Below, one piece after another: positions 1 through 8,481 of a DNA stretch of 26,803 nucleotides. How positions within the stretch are numbered: the stretch's first letter is position 1; each line of letters starts with the position of its first letter. The translations under genes and the position numbers were made by a program. Under the pieces are notes generated by a model. The model searched no databases. It saw only the letters and a program-made list of their open reading frames with translations, and was not told the DNA's origin. Source of the stretch: an uncultured Eubacteriales bacterium (GTDB lineage: Bacteria; Bacillota_A; Clostridia; Christensenellales; Aristaeellaceae); contig CACXEB010000082.1 in NCBI GenBank assembly GCA_902766515.1, positions 1 to 26,803 on the forward strand. Direction: 5' to 3'.

Positions 1-422
1 CAACGGCTGCCATCCTGGGGGCGAAGATCCCCGTCTGGGCGGCGCTCGCGGCGGAAGCGGTCCTGCTCGTGCTTGCGGCCATCTCGACGATCCGCACGGA
101 TATGACGCACTCGACCGTCAGGAAAATGGACCAGGACATGAACGCCGTCACGGCGGACATCAAGGGCCTGCGCGCGAAGGCGGATGCGCTGTGCAATATG
201 AGCGTGGACGCAGAGACGAAAAAGGCCCTAAAAGCGCTGGCGGATGAGCTTCGCTACACCGATCCGGTGTCCAATCAGGCGACCGAGCAGTATGAAAGCC
301 GCATCAATACCCTGCTTGAAAGCATCGCCCATCACGAGGATCCGGTGGAACGGATGGAACTGATCCGCCGGGCCGCGGCGCTGGTCAAAGAGCGCGCGGC
401 GGCGGCGAAGGCCTCCAAATAA
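1..422 (+). CDS. Membrane protein of unknown function, 5' end outside window
   Basis: The reading frame is open from the first bases (codons start at base 3), so the true start lies upstream; 139 residues are visible. A GTG at 69 is in frame, but the residues before it form a good hydrophobic segment (about residues 10-28 of the visible part, with V, W, A, L and I runs), so starting there would cut a membrane helix. After the helix comes a charged, alpha-helical tail of about 110 residues rich in Ala, Lys, Arg and Glu, ending in a basic stretch. I do not recognise the family. The gene ends 35 bases before the TIR protein and points the same way, so the two are probably co-transcribed and may work together at the membrane. 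Function unknown. Confidence 0.7.
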   Translation, partial: TAAILGAKIPVWAALAAEAVLLVLAAISTIRTDMTHSTVRKMDQDMNAVTADIKGLRAKADALCNMSVDAETKKALKALADELRYTDPVSNQATEQYESRINTLLESIAHHEDPVERMELIRRAAALVKERAAAAKASK

Positions 423-443
423 GCAAGCCTGAATGTTTTGTGA

Positions 444-450
444 AGAGGAG
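444..450 (+). promoter_or_regulatory. Ribosome binding site of the TIR/TPR gene
   Basis: AGAGGAG lies 7 bases before the ATG at 458, a normal Shine-Dalgarno spacing. It fixes the start that gives the N-terminal zinc-ribbon motif. Confidence 0.7.
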
Positions 451-457
451 CACCTGA

Positions 458-3400
458 ATGGCAATTATCAAGTGTAAGATTTGCGGCGGCGATGTCCCTG
501 TTGAACCTGGACAAACAAACGGCATATGTCCCTTTCACGGCGGGCCCATCACCTTCCCGAAGGACACCACCGAACAGCGCGTCAACCTGTTTAACCGGGC
601 GGATTCCTTCCGGCGGCAGAATGAGTTTGATAAAGCAATCAGCGCCTATGAAAAGATCCTGGAAGAGGATCCGACCGACGCGGAAGCACACTGGGGCGCC
701 GTGCTGTCGCGCTTTGGCATCGAATACGTTGAGAATCCGCTGACATTTGAACGGAAGCCCACCCTGCACAGGCTGCAGACCACCTCCATCCTGGCGGATG
801 ACGACTATAAGGCGGCCGTGGATAACGCGCCGGACGACGAAACGCGCGCGCTTTACGAGCAGCAGGCGCAGGAGATCGCGGATATCCAGAAAAAGGTGCT
901 GGACCAGAGCCAGCGCGAAGAGCAGTATGACATTTTCATATCTTATAAGGAAAAGGGCGAAGACGGTCAGCGCACGCCTGACAGCGTCTATGCCTTTGAC
1001 ATCTACACAGCGCTGAAGAAGGAAGGCTATAACGTATTCTACGCCCGTGAAAGCCTGAAGGGCCGCCTTGGTGACGAATACGAGCCGATCATTTTCTCAG
1101 CGCTGCGTTCTTCGCAGGTCATGATCCTGGTCGGCACCCGCAAGGAGTATTTTGAATCCCAGTGGGTGCGCAATGAATGGTCCCGCTATCTGGACATCAT
1201 GAAGCAGGAACGGGATAAACCGCTTGAGGAACAGGTCGACCGGCAGCTGATTCCGTGCTACCGCGATATGGACGCCTATGAGCTTCCTGTAGAGTTGAAC
1301 ATGCTCCAGAGCATGAACATGAACAGCCTTGGATTTCTGCAGGATCTGATCGCGGGCGTCAGAAAGATCATGGATAACAGCAGCAGCGAAAGCTATGTAG
1401 GAAAGACGGACGAGATCTCCACACAGCTGATGCGCGCCATGAACCTGGCTGAATTGGGCCAGTTCAGCAGGGCGCATAACCTCGCTGAAAAAGTGCTGAG
1501 CAAGGATCCCAATAACGCCACAGCGCTGATGATCGAGCTGCTCGTGCAGCTGCAGGTCAACACGCCTGACGAACTTGTAAAGCAGCCGAAGGAGCTGACC
1601 CATAACCGGCTCTATATCATGGCCTGCCGAAACGCGAAAGGTGCCCAGAAAAAGCGTTACGAGAGTTACAACAAGAAAATCATCGCGAATCTTGAAGCGG
1701 CCGAAAAGCAAAAGACGCTGGATGCCGCTGTCGAAGCGATGCATGAGCTTGAAAAGAAGGAGAAGAGCCTTTCCGGAGACGATACTAAGGGTTTCGAGGC
1801 GCTGAGCGATCGCTACAAGGAGCAGGCGGAGGAACTGGACAAACTGGGTTCGTTCGGGGACGCCGAAGCGCAGGCCCAGGCATGCCGTAAAAAGGCGGAG
1901 GATATCCTCCACGATATCCAGGTGCGCAAGGAAGAACGCCAGCGCCGCCTGGAGGATGAAATCGCCAAGAAAAAGGCCGTGGAGGATCAGCTCCGCCGCG
2001 AACGGGAAGCCCGCGAAGAAAAGGAACGGCAGGAAAAGCTGGAAAAGGAACGGCAGGAGAAAGAAAGGCTGGATAAGATCCGCCGCCATAAAGCGCACAA
2101 GCGCCTGGCGGTCTTCCTGGTCATTCTGACGCTGGCCGGCGCGGTCACCGCCTATAAGCTCTATTTCGAGGATAAACTGGCCTACGGCGCTGCCATCAGG
2201 ACCATCGAGAGCGCGGAAAACAACGACAGCGGTCAGCTTGAATACGCCGAAACCCTGCTCAGGGGGCTTGGTGAACAGTATGACGACGTTTCCATGCGCC
2301 TGAAACAGATCGAAGCCGACCGTCAGTTCTATAAAGGCCAGAAGCGGAAGGCATACCAGAGCTACCAGCAGCTGGAAGCGGCATACAGGACCCCCCATAC
2401 CTATCACTGGTACGGTCAGCAGTATGATGAAGCCCTGCGGCTGATCAGCCAGAACCAGTTTGATGACGCCATCCGGATCCTGAAGGAAATCGAATACTAC
2501 AGCGAAGGGGAACGCAACGCGGCGGAGCAGATCCAGCGCGCCTATATGCTGAAGGGCGACGCGCAGTTCCAGTTGGGCACGCAGACGCAGAGCGCCCAGG
2601 CGGAAGAGCGGTTCAAAGCGGCGCTCAAGGCTTACCAAAGCGACAACAACTACCAGGACACGGCCCTGAAGATCCAGCAGACCAACGCAGCGATCCTGTT
2701 CGCTCAGGAAAAATACCGCAGGGCGTATGAAAGCTATCAGGCGCTTGACGCCAGGTATTTCACGCCGGCCCATAAAAAATGGTATGACGACCGCGTCGCG
2801 GAAGCGGCCGCCAAACTGACCAACAACCAATACGAGGATGCCATCCGCCAGTTTGAAACCTATCAATATGTCGAAGGCGTCGATGAGATGCTGAAGGACG
2901 CCCATTACCAGTATGCGGAGCGCCTTTCCGCCAACGGCCAGCTGGACCGCGCTGCAGAGCACTACCAGGCCGCCGGTGATTATAAGGACAGCGCCGAACG
3001 GCTGCAGAAGCTGCGGGCGGACCAGCTGTACAATAACGGAGAATACGCGGAAGCGTATGAGCTGTACAAAACCCTGAAGGAGGACAACCAATCCCACCAG
3101 GCGGATTACGTCCAGCTGTACAACGACGCGGATGCGCTGCGCACGAACGGGAATTACAAGGAAGCGATCGAGGCGTTTGAAGCGATCCTGTATATGGACA
3201 GCGAAACCTATCCGGTCCTTACGAAACTCAAGGATACCTATCTTGCCTACGCGAAGCTCCTGCTTGGCAGCAACAGGGTGGACGAGGCTATCGCTTTCTT
3301 CATAAAGGCGGAAGTCGACGCCTCCGAATACCTGAAGCCCTACTATTATGACCAGGGTGTGAAAGCGCTCCAGGCGAACAAAAAGACTGACGCGAAGGAA

Positions 3401-4567
3401 GCGCTGATCCGCGCCGAAGGATACAGCGACGCGGCTGACCTGCTGAAACAGATCGAAAGCTATGAGCAGGCCGAAGCATTCCTGTACGCCCAGGACCTGG
3501 TATCCGCCATGAAAGCCTATCAGGCGGCAGGCAGCATCCTTGACGCGGAAGCCAAGGCGAACGAATGCGCCGGCATCTTGTATGACCGGGCGCTGAAAAC
3601 CGCCAGCGTGACGGATCGCGTCGCGAAGCTTGAACAGCTGGACGGTTACGCCGACAGCCAGCAGATCATCGCTCAGATCGAGAAACAGTATAACGATGCG
3701 AAAATCGCGTACGCCAGCCAGGATTACACGACCGCCCTGCCCCTGCTGCTGAGCCTCGGGGACTATAAGGACGCGGCCGAACTGGCTATCAACTGCAAGC
3801 TGAAGCAGGCCGAGGCGCTGATCGTTTCCGGCCAGTATGCCGAAGCGCTGGAAATCTACGAATCCATGGATCCGGCCTCGCTGACCAACAATGAGATTTT
3901 AAATACCCGGCTGCGCTATGCGGATTCCATCAGGAACGCCGGCAGGGTTTACGCGGCCCTGGCCATGTACCGGGAAATCGGGGAGTCCGCGAACGAACAG
4001 TATACCGCCGTACAGCTTGAGGCTGTCGCGGCAATCACGGATGAGGAAACCGCCAGGCAGCAAATCAGCGCGCTTTCTCAGGAAGACGCAGACAATCCTG
4101 CGGCGCTTTATGAACTGGCGATCGTACTGGACATGGCCGGTTTCAAGGATCAGGCCGTTCAGCTGTATGAACAGCTTGGAGACTATGCGGACTGCGATGC
4201 CCGCTTTCAGCAGACGGTCTACGCGCTCGCAGAACAGGCTTATGGCAGAAAAGACTATGCGCAGGTCATCGCCCTGCTGAAGAAAATCCCCGGCTATCGT
4301 ACGCAGGACGCGCAGAAGATGATGACAAACAGCCTCCTGACATATGCGTTTACGCAGATGAACCGGGCGAAGATCGCCATGAGTTTCGAGAAGTACGAAG
4401 AAGCGATTGCCGACTATGAGCTGGCCATCCAGCTGTTTGAGGAACTCGGGACTTCATATGCGGATGCAGATAAGAAAGTGGCAGAGTGCCGCGCCGCGAT
4501 CGAGAAGGCGCAGGCCGCGATGAATCAGTCGTCCGGCGGTGATATCCAGTCTGACGGCAGCATTTGA
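458..4567 (+). CDS. Membrane-anchored TIR domain protein with zinc ribbon and TPR-like repeats
   Basis: A 1369-residue protein. Residues 6-27 form a small zinc-ribbon-like motif (C6, C9, C24, H27). Residues 40-90 look like a TPR pair. Residues 156-300 are a TIR domain: YDIFISYK strand, GYNVFYARESL region, E209 in YEPII at the place of the NADase glutamate of SARM1-type TIRs, and the SQWVRNEW box. Residues 405-545 are highly charged coiled coil, followed by a basic cluster and one membrane segment at about 549-567. The remaining 800 residues are TPR-like repeats with recurring DYKDA/GYADS motifs. The basic cluster before the helix predicts the TIR inside and the repeats outside (positive-inside rule). 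Zinc-ribbon/TIR/TPR proteins are known in gut Firmicutes; their role is not settled. NAD+ cleavage, signalling or defence are possible and none is shown here. Confidence 0.85.
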   Translation: MAIIKCKICGGDVPVEPGQTNGICPFHGGPITFPKDTTEQRVNLFNRADSFRRQNEFDKAISAYEKILEEDPTDAEAHWGAVLSRFGIEYVENPLTFERKPTLHRLQTTSILADDDYKAAVDNAPDDETRALYEQQAQEIADIQKKVLDQSQREEQYDIFISYKEKGEDGQRTPDSVYAFDIYTALKKEGYNVFYARESLKGRLGDEYEPIIFSALRSSQVMILVGTRKEYFESQWVRNEWSRYLDIMKQERDKPLEEQVDRQLIPCYRDMDAYELPVELNMLQSMNMNSLGFLQDLIAGVRKIMDNSSSESYVGKTDEISTQLMRAMNLAELGQFSRAHNLAEKVLSKDPNNATALMIELLVQLQVNTPDELVKQPKELTHNRLYIMACRNAKGAQKKRYESYNKKIIANLEAAEKQKTLDAAVEAMHELEKKEKSLSGDDTKGFEALSDRYKEQAEELDKLGSFGDAEAQAQACRKKAEDILHDIQVRKEERQRRLEDEIAKKKAVEDQLRREREAREEKERQEKLEKERQEKERLDKIRRHKAHKRLAVFLVILTLAGAVTAYKLYFEDKLAYGAAIRTIESAENNDSGQLEYAETLLRGLGEQYDDVSMRLKQIEADRQFYKGQKRKAYQSYQQLEAAYRTPHTYHWYGQQYDEALRLISQNQFDDAIRILKEIEYYSEGERNAAEQIQRAYMLKGDAQFQLGTQTQSAQAEERFKAALKAYQSDNNYQDTALKIQQTNAAILFAQEKYRRAYESYQALDARYFTPAHKKWYDDRVAEAAAKLTNNQYEDAIRQFETYQYVEGVDEMLKDAHYQYAERLSANGQLDRAAEHYQAAGDYKDSAERLQKLRADQLYNNGEYAEAYELYKTLKEDNQSHQADYVQLYNDADALRTNGNYKEAIEAFEAILYMDSETYPVLTKLKDTYLAYAKLLLGSNRVDEAIAFFIKAEVDASEYLKPYYYDQGVKALQANKKTDAKEALIRAEGYSDAADLLKQIESYEQAEAFLYAQDLVSAMKAYQAAGSILDAEAKANECAGILYDRALKTASVTDRVAKLEQLDGYADSQQIIAQIEKQYNDAKIAYASQDYTTALPLLLSLGDYKDAAELAINCKLKQAEALIVSGQYAEALEIYESMDPASLTNNEILNTRLRYADSIRNAGRVYAALAMYREIGESANEQYTAVQLEAVAAITDEETARQQISALSQEDADNPAALYELAIVLDMAGFKDQAVQLYEQLGDYADCDARFQQTVYALAEQAYGRKDYAQVIALLKKIPGYRTQDAQKMMTNSLLTYAFTQMNRAKIAMSFEKYEEAIADYELAIQLFEELGTSYADADKKVAECRAAIEKAQAAMNQSSGGDIQSDGSI

Positions 4568-4620
4568 CCCATCCCGTAGCTGACATATTCCGGACAACAA
4601 AGGAGATTGAGGCAAGAACC

Positions 4621-6066
4621 ATGCATGACGTATGTATCATCGGCTGCGGTGTGATCGGTTCCGCAGCGGCGTTTGAATTATCCAAATACAAGACCAGCGT
4701 GCTGATGCTTGAAAAAGAAAATGACGTCGCCATGGGGGCTTCCCGGGCCAACAGCGCCATCATCCACGCGGGTTACGATCCGGTGCCGGGCACGCTGATG
4801 GCCAGGCTGAATGTCGAAGGCAACCGCATGGCCGAGCAGCTGTGCCGGGACCTGAGCGTTCCGTTTGAGCGTATCGGCTCGCTGGTGCTTGCTTTTACGG
4901 AAGAGGAAGAGGCGACGGTGCGGGTGCTCTATGAGCGTGGCGTCCAAAACGGCGTGCCCGATCTGTGTATCCTTAACGCGGATCAGGTCCGGGAGATGGA
5001 GCCCGAAGTCAGCCCGGAGGTCCGCTGCGCGCTGTACGCCCCCAGCGCGGGCATCGTCACCCCCTGGGATTATACGCTCGCCTTTGCGGAAACCGCTGTG
5101 CGGAACGGCGCGGAAATCCGTCTGAATACGAAGGTGACGGCGATCGAAGCGCTGCCGGAGGGCGGTTACCGGCTGACCACGTCGCAGGGCGTGTTCGAAG
5201 CCCGATATGTGATCAACGCCGCCGGCGTGCACAGCGGCGAGATCCATGATATGGTCGCGCCCAAAGCGTTTACCATCAAGCCGAACCGGGGCGAGTATTA
5301 TGTCATGGACAAGGCGGAATGCTTCAGGGCGCGCCATGTGCTGTTCCAATGCCCGAACCAGGACGGCAAAGGCGTGCTGGTAGCGCCGACCATGGACCAT
5401 AATCTGCTGGTCGGTCCGAATGCGGTCGGTGTGGAAGACGGAGACCGCGTCAACAATACGGCGGAAGGAATGTCGTTCGTCCGGCAGAAAGCGGCCAAGT
5501 CTGTTCCCGGGATCAATTACCGCAACGCGATCCGCAATTTTGCGGGCATCCGTGCCAACAGCGACAAAGATGAATTCCAGATCAGTATCGCGGCCCCGGA
5601 CTTTATCGACCTGGCAGGCATCAAATCGCCCGGCCTGTCCTCCGCACCGGCCATCGCGCTGGAAGCGGTACGGCTGCTGGAGCAGTGCGGATTCCACGCC
5701 GAGCGCAAGGAAAACCCGGTGACCACCCGGAAGAAAGTCCGTTTCCGGTATCTGGACGATGCCGGAAGAAAAGCGGCGATCGCCAGCAATCCGCTGTATG
5801 GACGCGTGATCTGCCGCTGCGAGACCGTCACCGAAGGAGAGATCCTGGACGCGATCCACAGTCCGATCCCGCCGTGCAGCGTGGACGGCATCAAACGCCG
5901 CGCGGGGACCGGCATGGGCCGGTGCCAGGGCGGTTTCTGCGGCCCGCGCATCGTGGACATTCTCGCCCGGGAGCTGCACATGGATCCGATGACAATCACG
6001 CAGGACGGTGTCGGCAGCCGCCTCCTTATGTCAGAAACAAAACAGCCGGAGGAGGTTGCGGAATGA
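4621..6066 (+). CDS. GlpA-like FAD-dependent oxidoreductase with BFD-type [2Fe-2S] domain
   Basis: A 481-residue flavoprotein. The N-terminus has the FAD-binding Rossmann motif GCGVIG (residues 8-13) with the acidic residue at the end of strand two (LEKEN), then a DAO/GlpA-type body (NSAIIHAGYDP, INAAGVHSGEI). The C-terminus carries a BFD-like domain with C398, C400, C435 and C440, the CxC...Cx4C spacing expected for a [2Fe-2S] cluster. The family covers anaerobic glycerol-3-phosphate dehydrogenase-like and L-2-hydroxyglutarate oxidase-like enzymes; the substrate cannot be told from sequence. The ATG at 4621 begins directly before the Rossmann strand; an in-frame ATG-free extension upstream to 4564 has no homology and overlaps the previous gene. 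AAAGGAG (4599-4605) is a rather distant ribosome site. Followed by two partners with a 4-base overlap. Confidence 0.88.
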   Translation: MHDVCIIGCGVIGSAAAFELSKYKTSVLMLEKENDVAMGASRANSAIIHAGYDPVPGTLMARLNVEGNRMAEQLCRDLSVPFERIGSLVLAFTEEEEATVRVLYERGVQNGVPDLCILNADQVREMEPEVSPEVRCALYAPSAGIVTPWDYTLAFAETAVRNGAEIRLNTKVTAIEALPEGGYRLTTSQGVFEARYVINAAGVHSGEIHDMVAPKAFTIKPNRGEYYVMDKAECFRARHVLFQCPNQDGKGVLVAPTMDHNLLVGPNAVGVEDGDRVNNTAEGMSFVRQKAAKSVPGINYRNAIRNFAGIRANSDKDEFQISIAAPDFIDLAGIKSPGLSSAPAIALEAVRLLEQCGFHAERKENPVTTRKKVRFRYLDDAGRKAAIASNPLYGRVICRCETVTEGEILDAIHSPIPPCSVDGIKRRAGTGMGRCQGGFCGPRIVDILARELHMDPMTITQDGVGSRLLMSETKQPEEVAE

Positions 6067-7319
6067 TGTATGATCTGATCGTAGTCGGCGGCGGTCCGGC
6101 CGGCCTGGCGGCAGCGTGCAGCGCGTGGGAAAAGGGGCTCAGGCACATCCTGATCGTGGAGCGCGACAAGGAACTCGGCGGAATCCTGAACCAGTGCATT
6201 CATAACGGCTTCGGCCTTCACCGCTTCAAGGAAGAATTGACAGGCCCTGAATATGCCGGCCGTTTCATTGATATGCTGCACGACACCGGGGTCGAGGTGC
6301 TGCTGGACACCATGGTGCTCGAAATCAATGCGCAGCATCAGGTACATGTGATTTCCGCCGCGCACGGGTATGAAGTGCTGGAAGCGAAATCCATCGTGCT
6401 GGCGATGGGGTGCCGCGAGCGGACACGCGGTGCGATCGGCATTCCCGGCGACCGTCCCGCGGGTGTGTTTACCGCCGGCAGCGCGCAGCGTTACCTGAAC
6501 ATGGAAGGCTATATGGTCGGCAAGCGCGTGGTCATCCTGGGCTCCGGCGATATCGGCCTGATCATGGCCCGCCGCATGACGCTGGAAGGTGCCAAGGTGC
6601 TTGCCTGCGTCGAACTGATGCCCTATTCCGGCGGACTGATGCGCAACATCGTCCAGTGCCTGGAGGACTGGGGCATCCCACTGTATCTGTCCCATACCAT
6701 TACGGATATCGTCGCTGAAAACGGCCGCGTCAGCCATGTGACGGTCCATCAGCTGAATGAGCAGCGCCAGCCCATACCCGGCACCAACCTCGAATTTGAC
6801 TGCGATACGGTGCTGCTGTCCGTCGGCCTGATTCCCGAGAACGAGCTGACCCGTGCGGCCGGCATTGAGATGGATCCGCGGACCAACGGCGCCGTCGTTT
6901 TTGAAAACATGGAAACGAGTATTCCCGGGATATTTGCCTGCGGCAACGTCGTCCATGTCCATGACCTGGTGGACTATGTGTCCGCCGAGAGCGAACGCGC
7001 CGGCGCAGCCGCCGCGGCCTATGTCCTGAACGGGCATCCGTCAGGGGACGCGATCCATCTGGTCAACGGTACGGACATCGGTTATACCGTGCCGCAGAAG
7101 CTGAGGGTTGCCCAGGTTGAAAAAGCGGCAGACGTTTTCTTCCGCGTGAGGCGCGTGTTCAAAAACAGCATCCTGGAGGTATCCAGCGGAGACCAGGTGC
7201 TCCTGACATTCAAGCGGGAGCATATGGCGCCGGGGGAAATGGAGCATATCATGCTGCCGCGCAAGATTCTGGACCAAGTCAACGGCAGTGAGCTGACGAT
7301 CACCGCCAGGGAGGCCTGA
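6063..7319 (+). CDS. NAD(P)/FAD-dependent pyridine nucleotide oxidoreductase
   Basis: A 418-residue flavoprotein with two dinucleotide-binding folds: FAD motif GGGPAG near residues 9-14 and the NAD(P) motif GSGDIG at 160-165, plus the CGN (FACGN) motif before the last FAD-binding segment. It belongs to the HcnB/GlpB-like class that acts with a GlpA-like dehydrogenase. Its ATG overlaps the previous stop (ATGA), which indicates translational coupling and equal production. A plausible role is moving electrons between the GlpA-like partner's [2Fe-2S] centre and NAD(P), but direction and substrate are inference. It lacks a redox CxxC pair at the usual thioredoxin-reductase position, so it is not TrxB. 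Confidence 0.87.
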   Translation: MMYDLIVVGGGPAGLAAACSAWEKGLRHILIVERDKELGGILNQCIHNGFGLHRFKEELTGPEYAGRFIDMLHDTGVEVLLDTMVLEINAQHQVHVISAAHGYEVLEAKSIVLAMGCRERTRGAIGIPGDRPAGVFTAGSAQRYLNMEGYMVGKRVVILGSGDIGLIMARRMTLEGAKVLACVELMPYSGGLMRNIVQCLEDWGIPLYLSHTITDIVAENGRVSHVTVHQLNEQRQPIPGTNLEFDCDTVLLSVGLIPENELTRAAGIEMDPRTNGAVVFENMETSIPGIFACGNVVHVHDLVDYVSAESERAGAAAAAYVLNGHPSGDAIHLVNGTDIGYTVPQKLRVAQVEKAADVFFRVRRVFKNSILEVSSGDQVLLTFKREHMAPGEMEHIMLPRKILDQVNGSELTITAREA

Positions 7320-7324
7320 AAGGT

Positions 7325-7669
7325 ATGAAAGAACTCGTATGTATCGTATGTCCGAAAGGCTGCAGACTGCACGTCGATGAAGCGAATGATTACGCGGTCA
7401 CGGGCAACGGCTGTCCGCGCGGCGCGGTATACGGACACAATGAAATCAAGAATCCGACGCGTGTGCTGACTTCCACCGTGAAGCTCGAAGGTGGCCTGTA
7501 CCGCCGCTGCCCGGTCAAGACCGACGCAGCGGTGCCGAAGGGACTGCTGATGGATATCATGCGTGCTCTCAATGCAGTCACGCTTCAGTCGCCGGTCCGG
7601 GCGGGCCAGGTCGTCCTTCAGGATGTCTGCGGCACCGGCGCGAATGTCGTCGTGACAAAATCGTTATGA
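7325..7669 (+). CDS. DUF1667 family four-cysteine protein
   Basis: A 114-residue protein starting 5 bases after the preceding stop. Cysteines C6, C9, C13 and C30 (CxxCxxxC...C) resemble the N-terminal iron-sulfur site of molybdopterin oxidoreductases, and the following GNGCPRGAVYG and NPTRVLTSTV stretches are hallmarks of DUF1667 (COG3862). Proteins of this family are regularly the third member after a GlpA-like dehydrogenase and an FAD oxidoreductase, so it is probably a small metal-cluster or structural subunit of that complex. Its exact role is not established. No signal peptide or membrane segment is seen, so it should be cytoplasmic. Confidence 0.88.
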   Translation: MKELVCIVCPKGCRLHVDEANDYAVTGNGCPRGAVYGHNEIKNPTRVLTSTVKLEGGLYRRCPVKTDAAVPKGLLMDIMRALNAVTLQSPVRAGQVVLQDVCGTGANVVVTKSL

Positions 7670-8481
7670 TCATGGAAGATTTCAGGGAATCACTTCGCCA
7701 AAAACGGCTGTTCCTGCTGGATATGGACGGCACGCTCTACCTGGACGATGACCTGTTTCCGCATTGCCTGGATTTCCTGCGCGCAGTGCGTGACCAGGGA
7801 GGTCAGTATCTGTACATCACCAACAACTCGTCCAAGTCTGTCGATAAATACGTGGAAAAGATGACCCGGATCGGCATCCCGGCGGTTTCCGGCGACTTTT
7901 TCACCTCGACCGATGCAGCCTGCGTCTACCTGAAAGAGCATTACCATGGCCGGAAAATGTATGCGCTGGGCACGGCTTCCTTCCGGGAGCAGCTCAGGAG
8001 CGCCGGCTATCCGGTCACGGATCGGCTGGAAGACGACATCGACTGCCTGATGATGGGGTTTGATACCGAACTGACCTTTCAGAAGCTGGACGATGCCTGC
8101 CGCCTGCTGACGACCAAACCGGACCTCCTGTACCTGGCCACCAATCCGGACTGGGTCTGTCCGACCGCTTACGGCTATGTGCCGGACTGCGGATCGGTCA
8201 GCCAGATGATCTTCAACGCAACCAAGCGCAAGCCGTATTTTATCGGCAAGCCCGAGCCCGCGATGGCGCAGCTGGCCATGGCGAAAATGGGATACTCGCC
8301 CGATGAGACGGTGCTGGTCGGCGACCGTATCTATACGGACATCGCCTGCGGCGTCAACGCCGGCATTACAACTGTCCTGGTCTTCAGTGGAGAAACCACC
8401 GTCGACGACTGGCGGAAGAGCGATATCAAGCCCACGTTTACCTGCCAGAGCATCAGCGACATCTGGGAGGCCATCCGATGA
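7666..8481 (+). CDS. HAD-IIA family phosphatase (NagD/4-nitrophenylphosphatase type)
   Basis: A 271-residue hydrolase with all HAD motifs: DMDGT (nucleophile D19, general acid/base D21), TNNSS (motif II), the lysine in GKPEP (motif III) and GDRIYTD (motif IV). The cap sits between motifs II and III, which marks subclass IIA (NagD, AraL, p-nitrophenyl phosphatase, phosphoglycolate or glycerol-phosphate phosphatases). The substrate is probably a small sugar or glycerol phosphate, but cannot be fixed. The ATG at 7666 overlaps the DUF1667 stop (ATGA); a second ATG at 7672 is an alternative start. Position right after the GlpA-like trio hints at a shared substrate pathway. Confidence 0.9.
   Translation: MIMEDFRESLRQKRLFLLDMDGTLYLDDDLFPHCLDFLRAVRDQGGQYLYITNNSSKSVDKYVEKMTRIGIPAVSGDFFTSTDAACVYLKEHYHGRKMYALGTASFREQLRSAGYPVTDRLEDDIDCLMMGFDTELTFQKLDDACRLLTTKPDLLYLATNPDWVCPTAYGYVPDCGSVSQMIFNATKRKPYFIGKPEPAMAQLAMAKMGYSPDETVLVGDRIYTDIACGVNAGITTVLVFSGETTVDDWRKSDIKPTFTCQSISDIWEAIR

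Noticed and set aside
1097..3097. Long open frame (666 residues) on the minus strand opposite the TIR/TPR gene
   Set aside because: It is the antisense shadow of a GC-rich coding sequence, has no ribosome site or recognisable domain, and the plus-strand frame has clear domains over the same bases.
4678..7037. Minus-strand open frames opposite the two flavoprotein genes
   Set aside because: Shadows of conserved flavoprotein coding sequence; no motif of their own.
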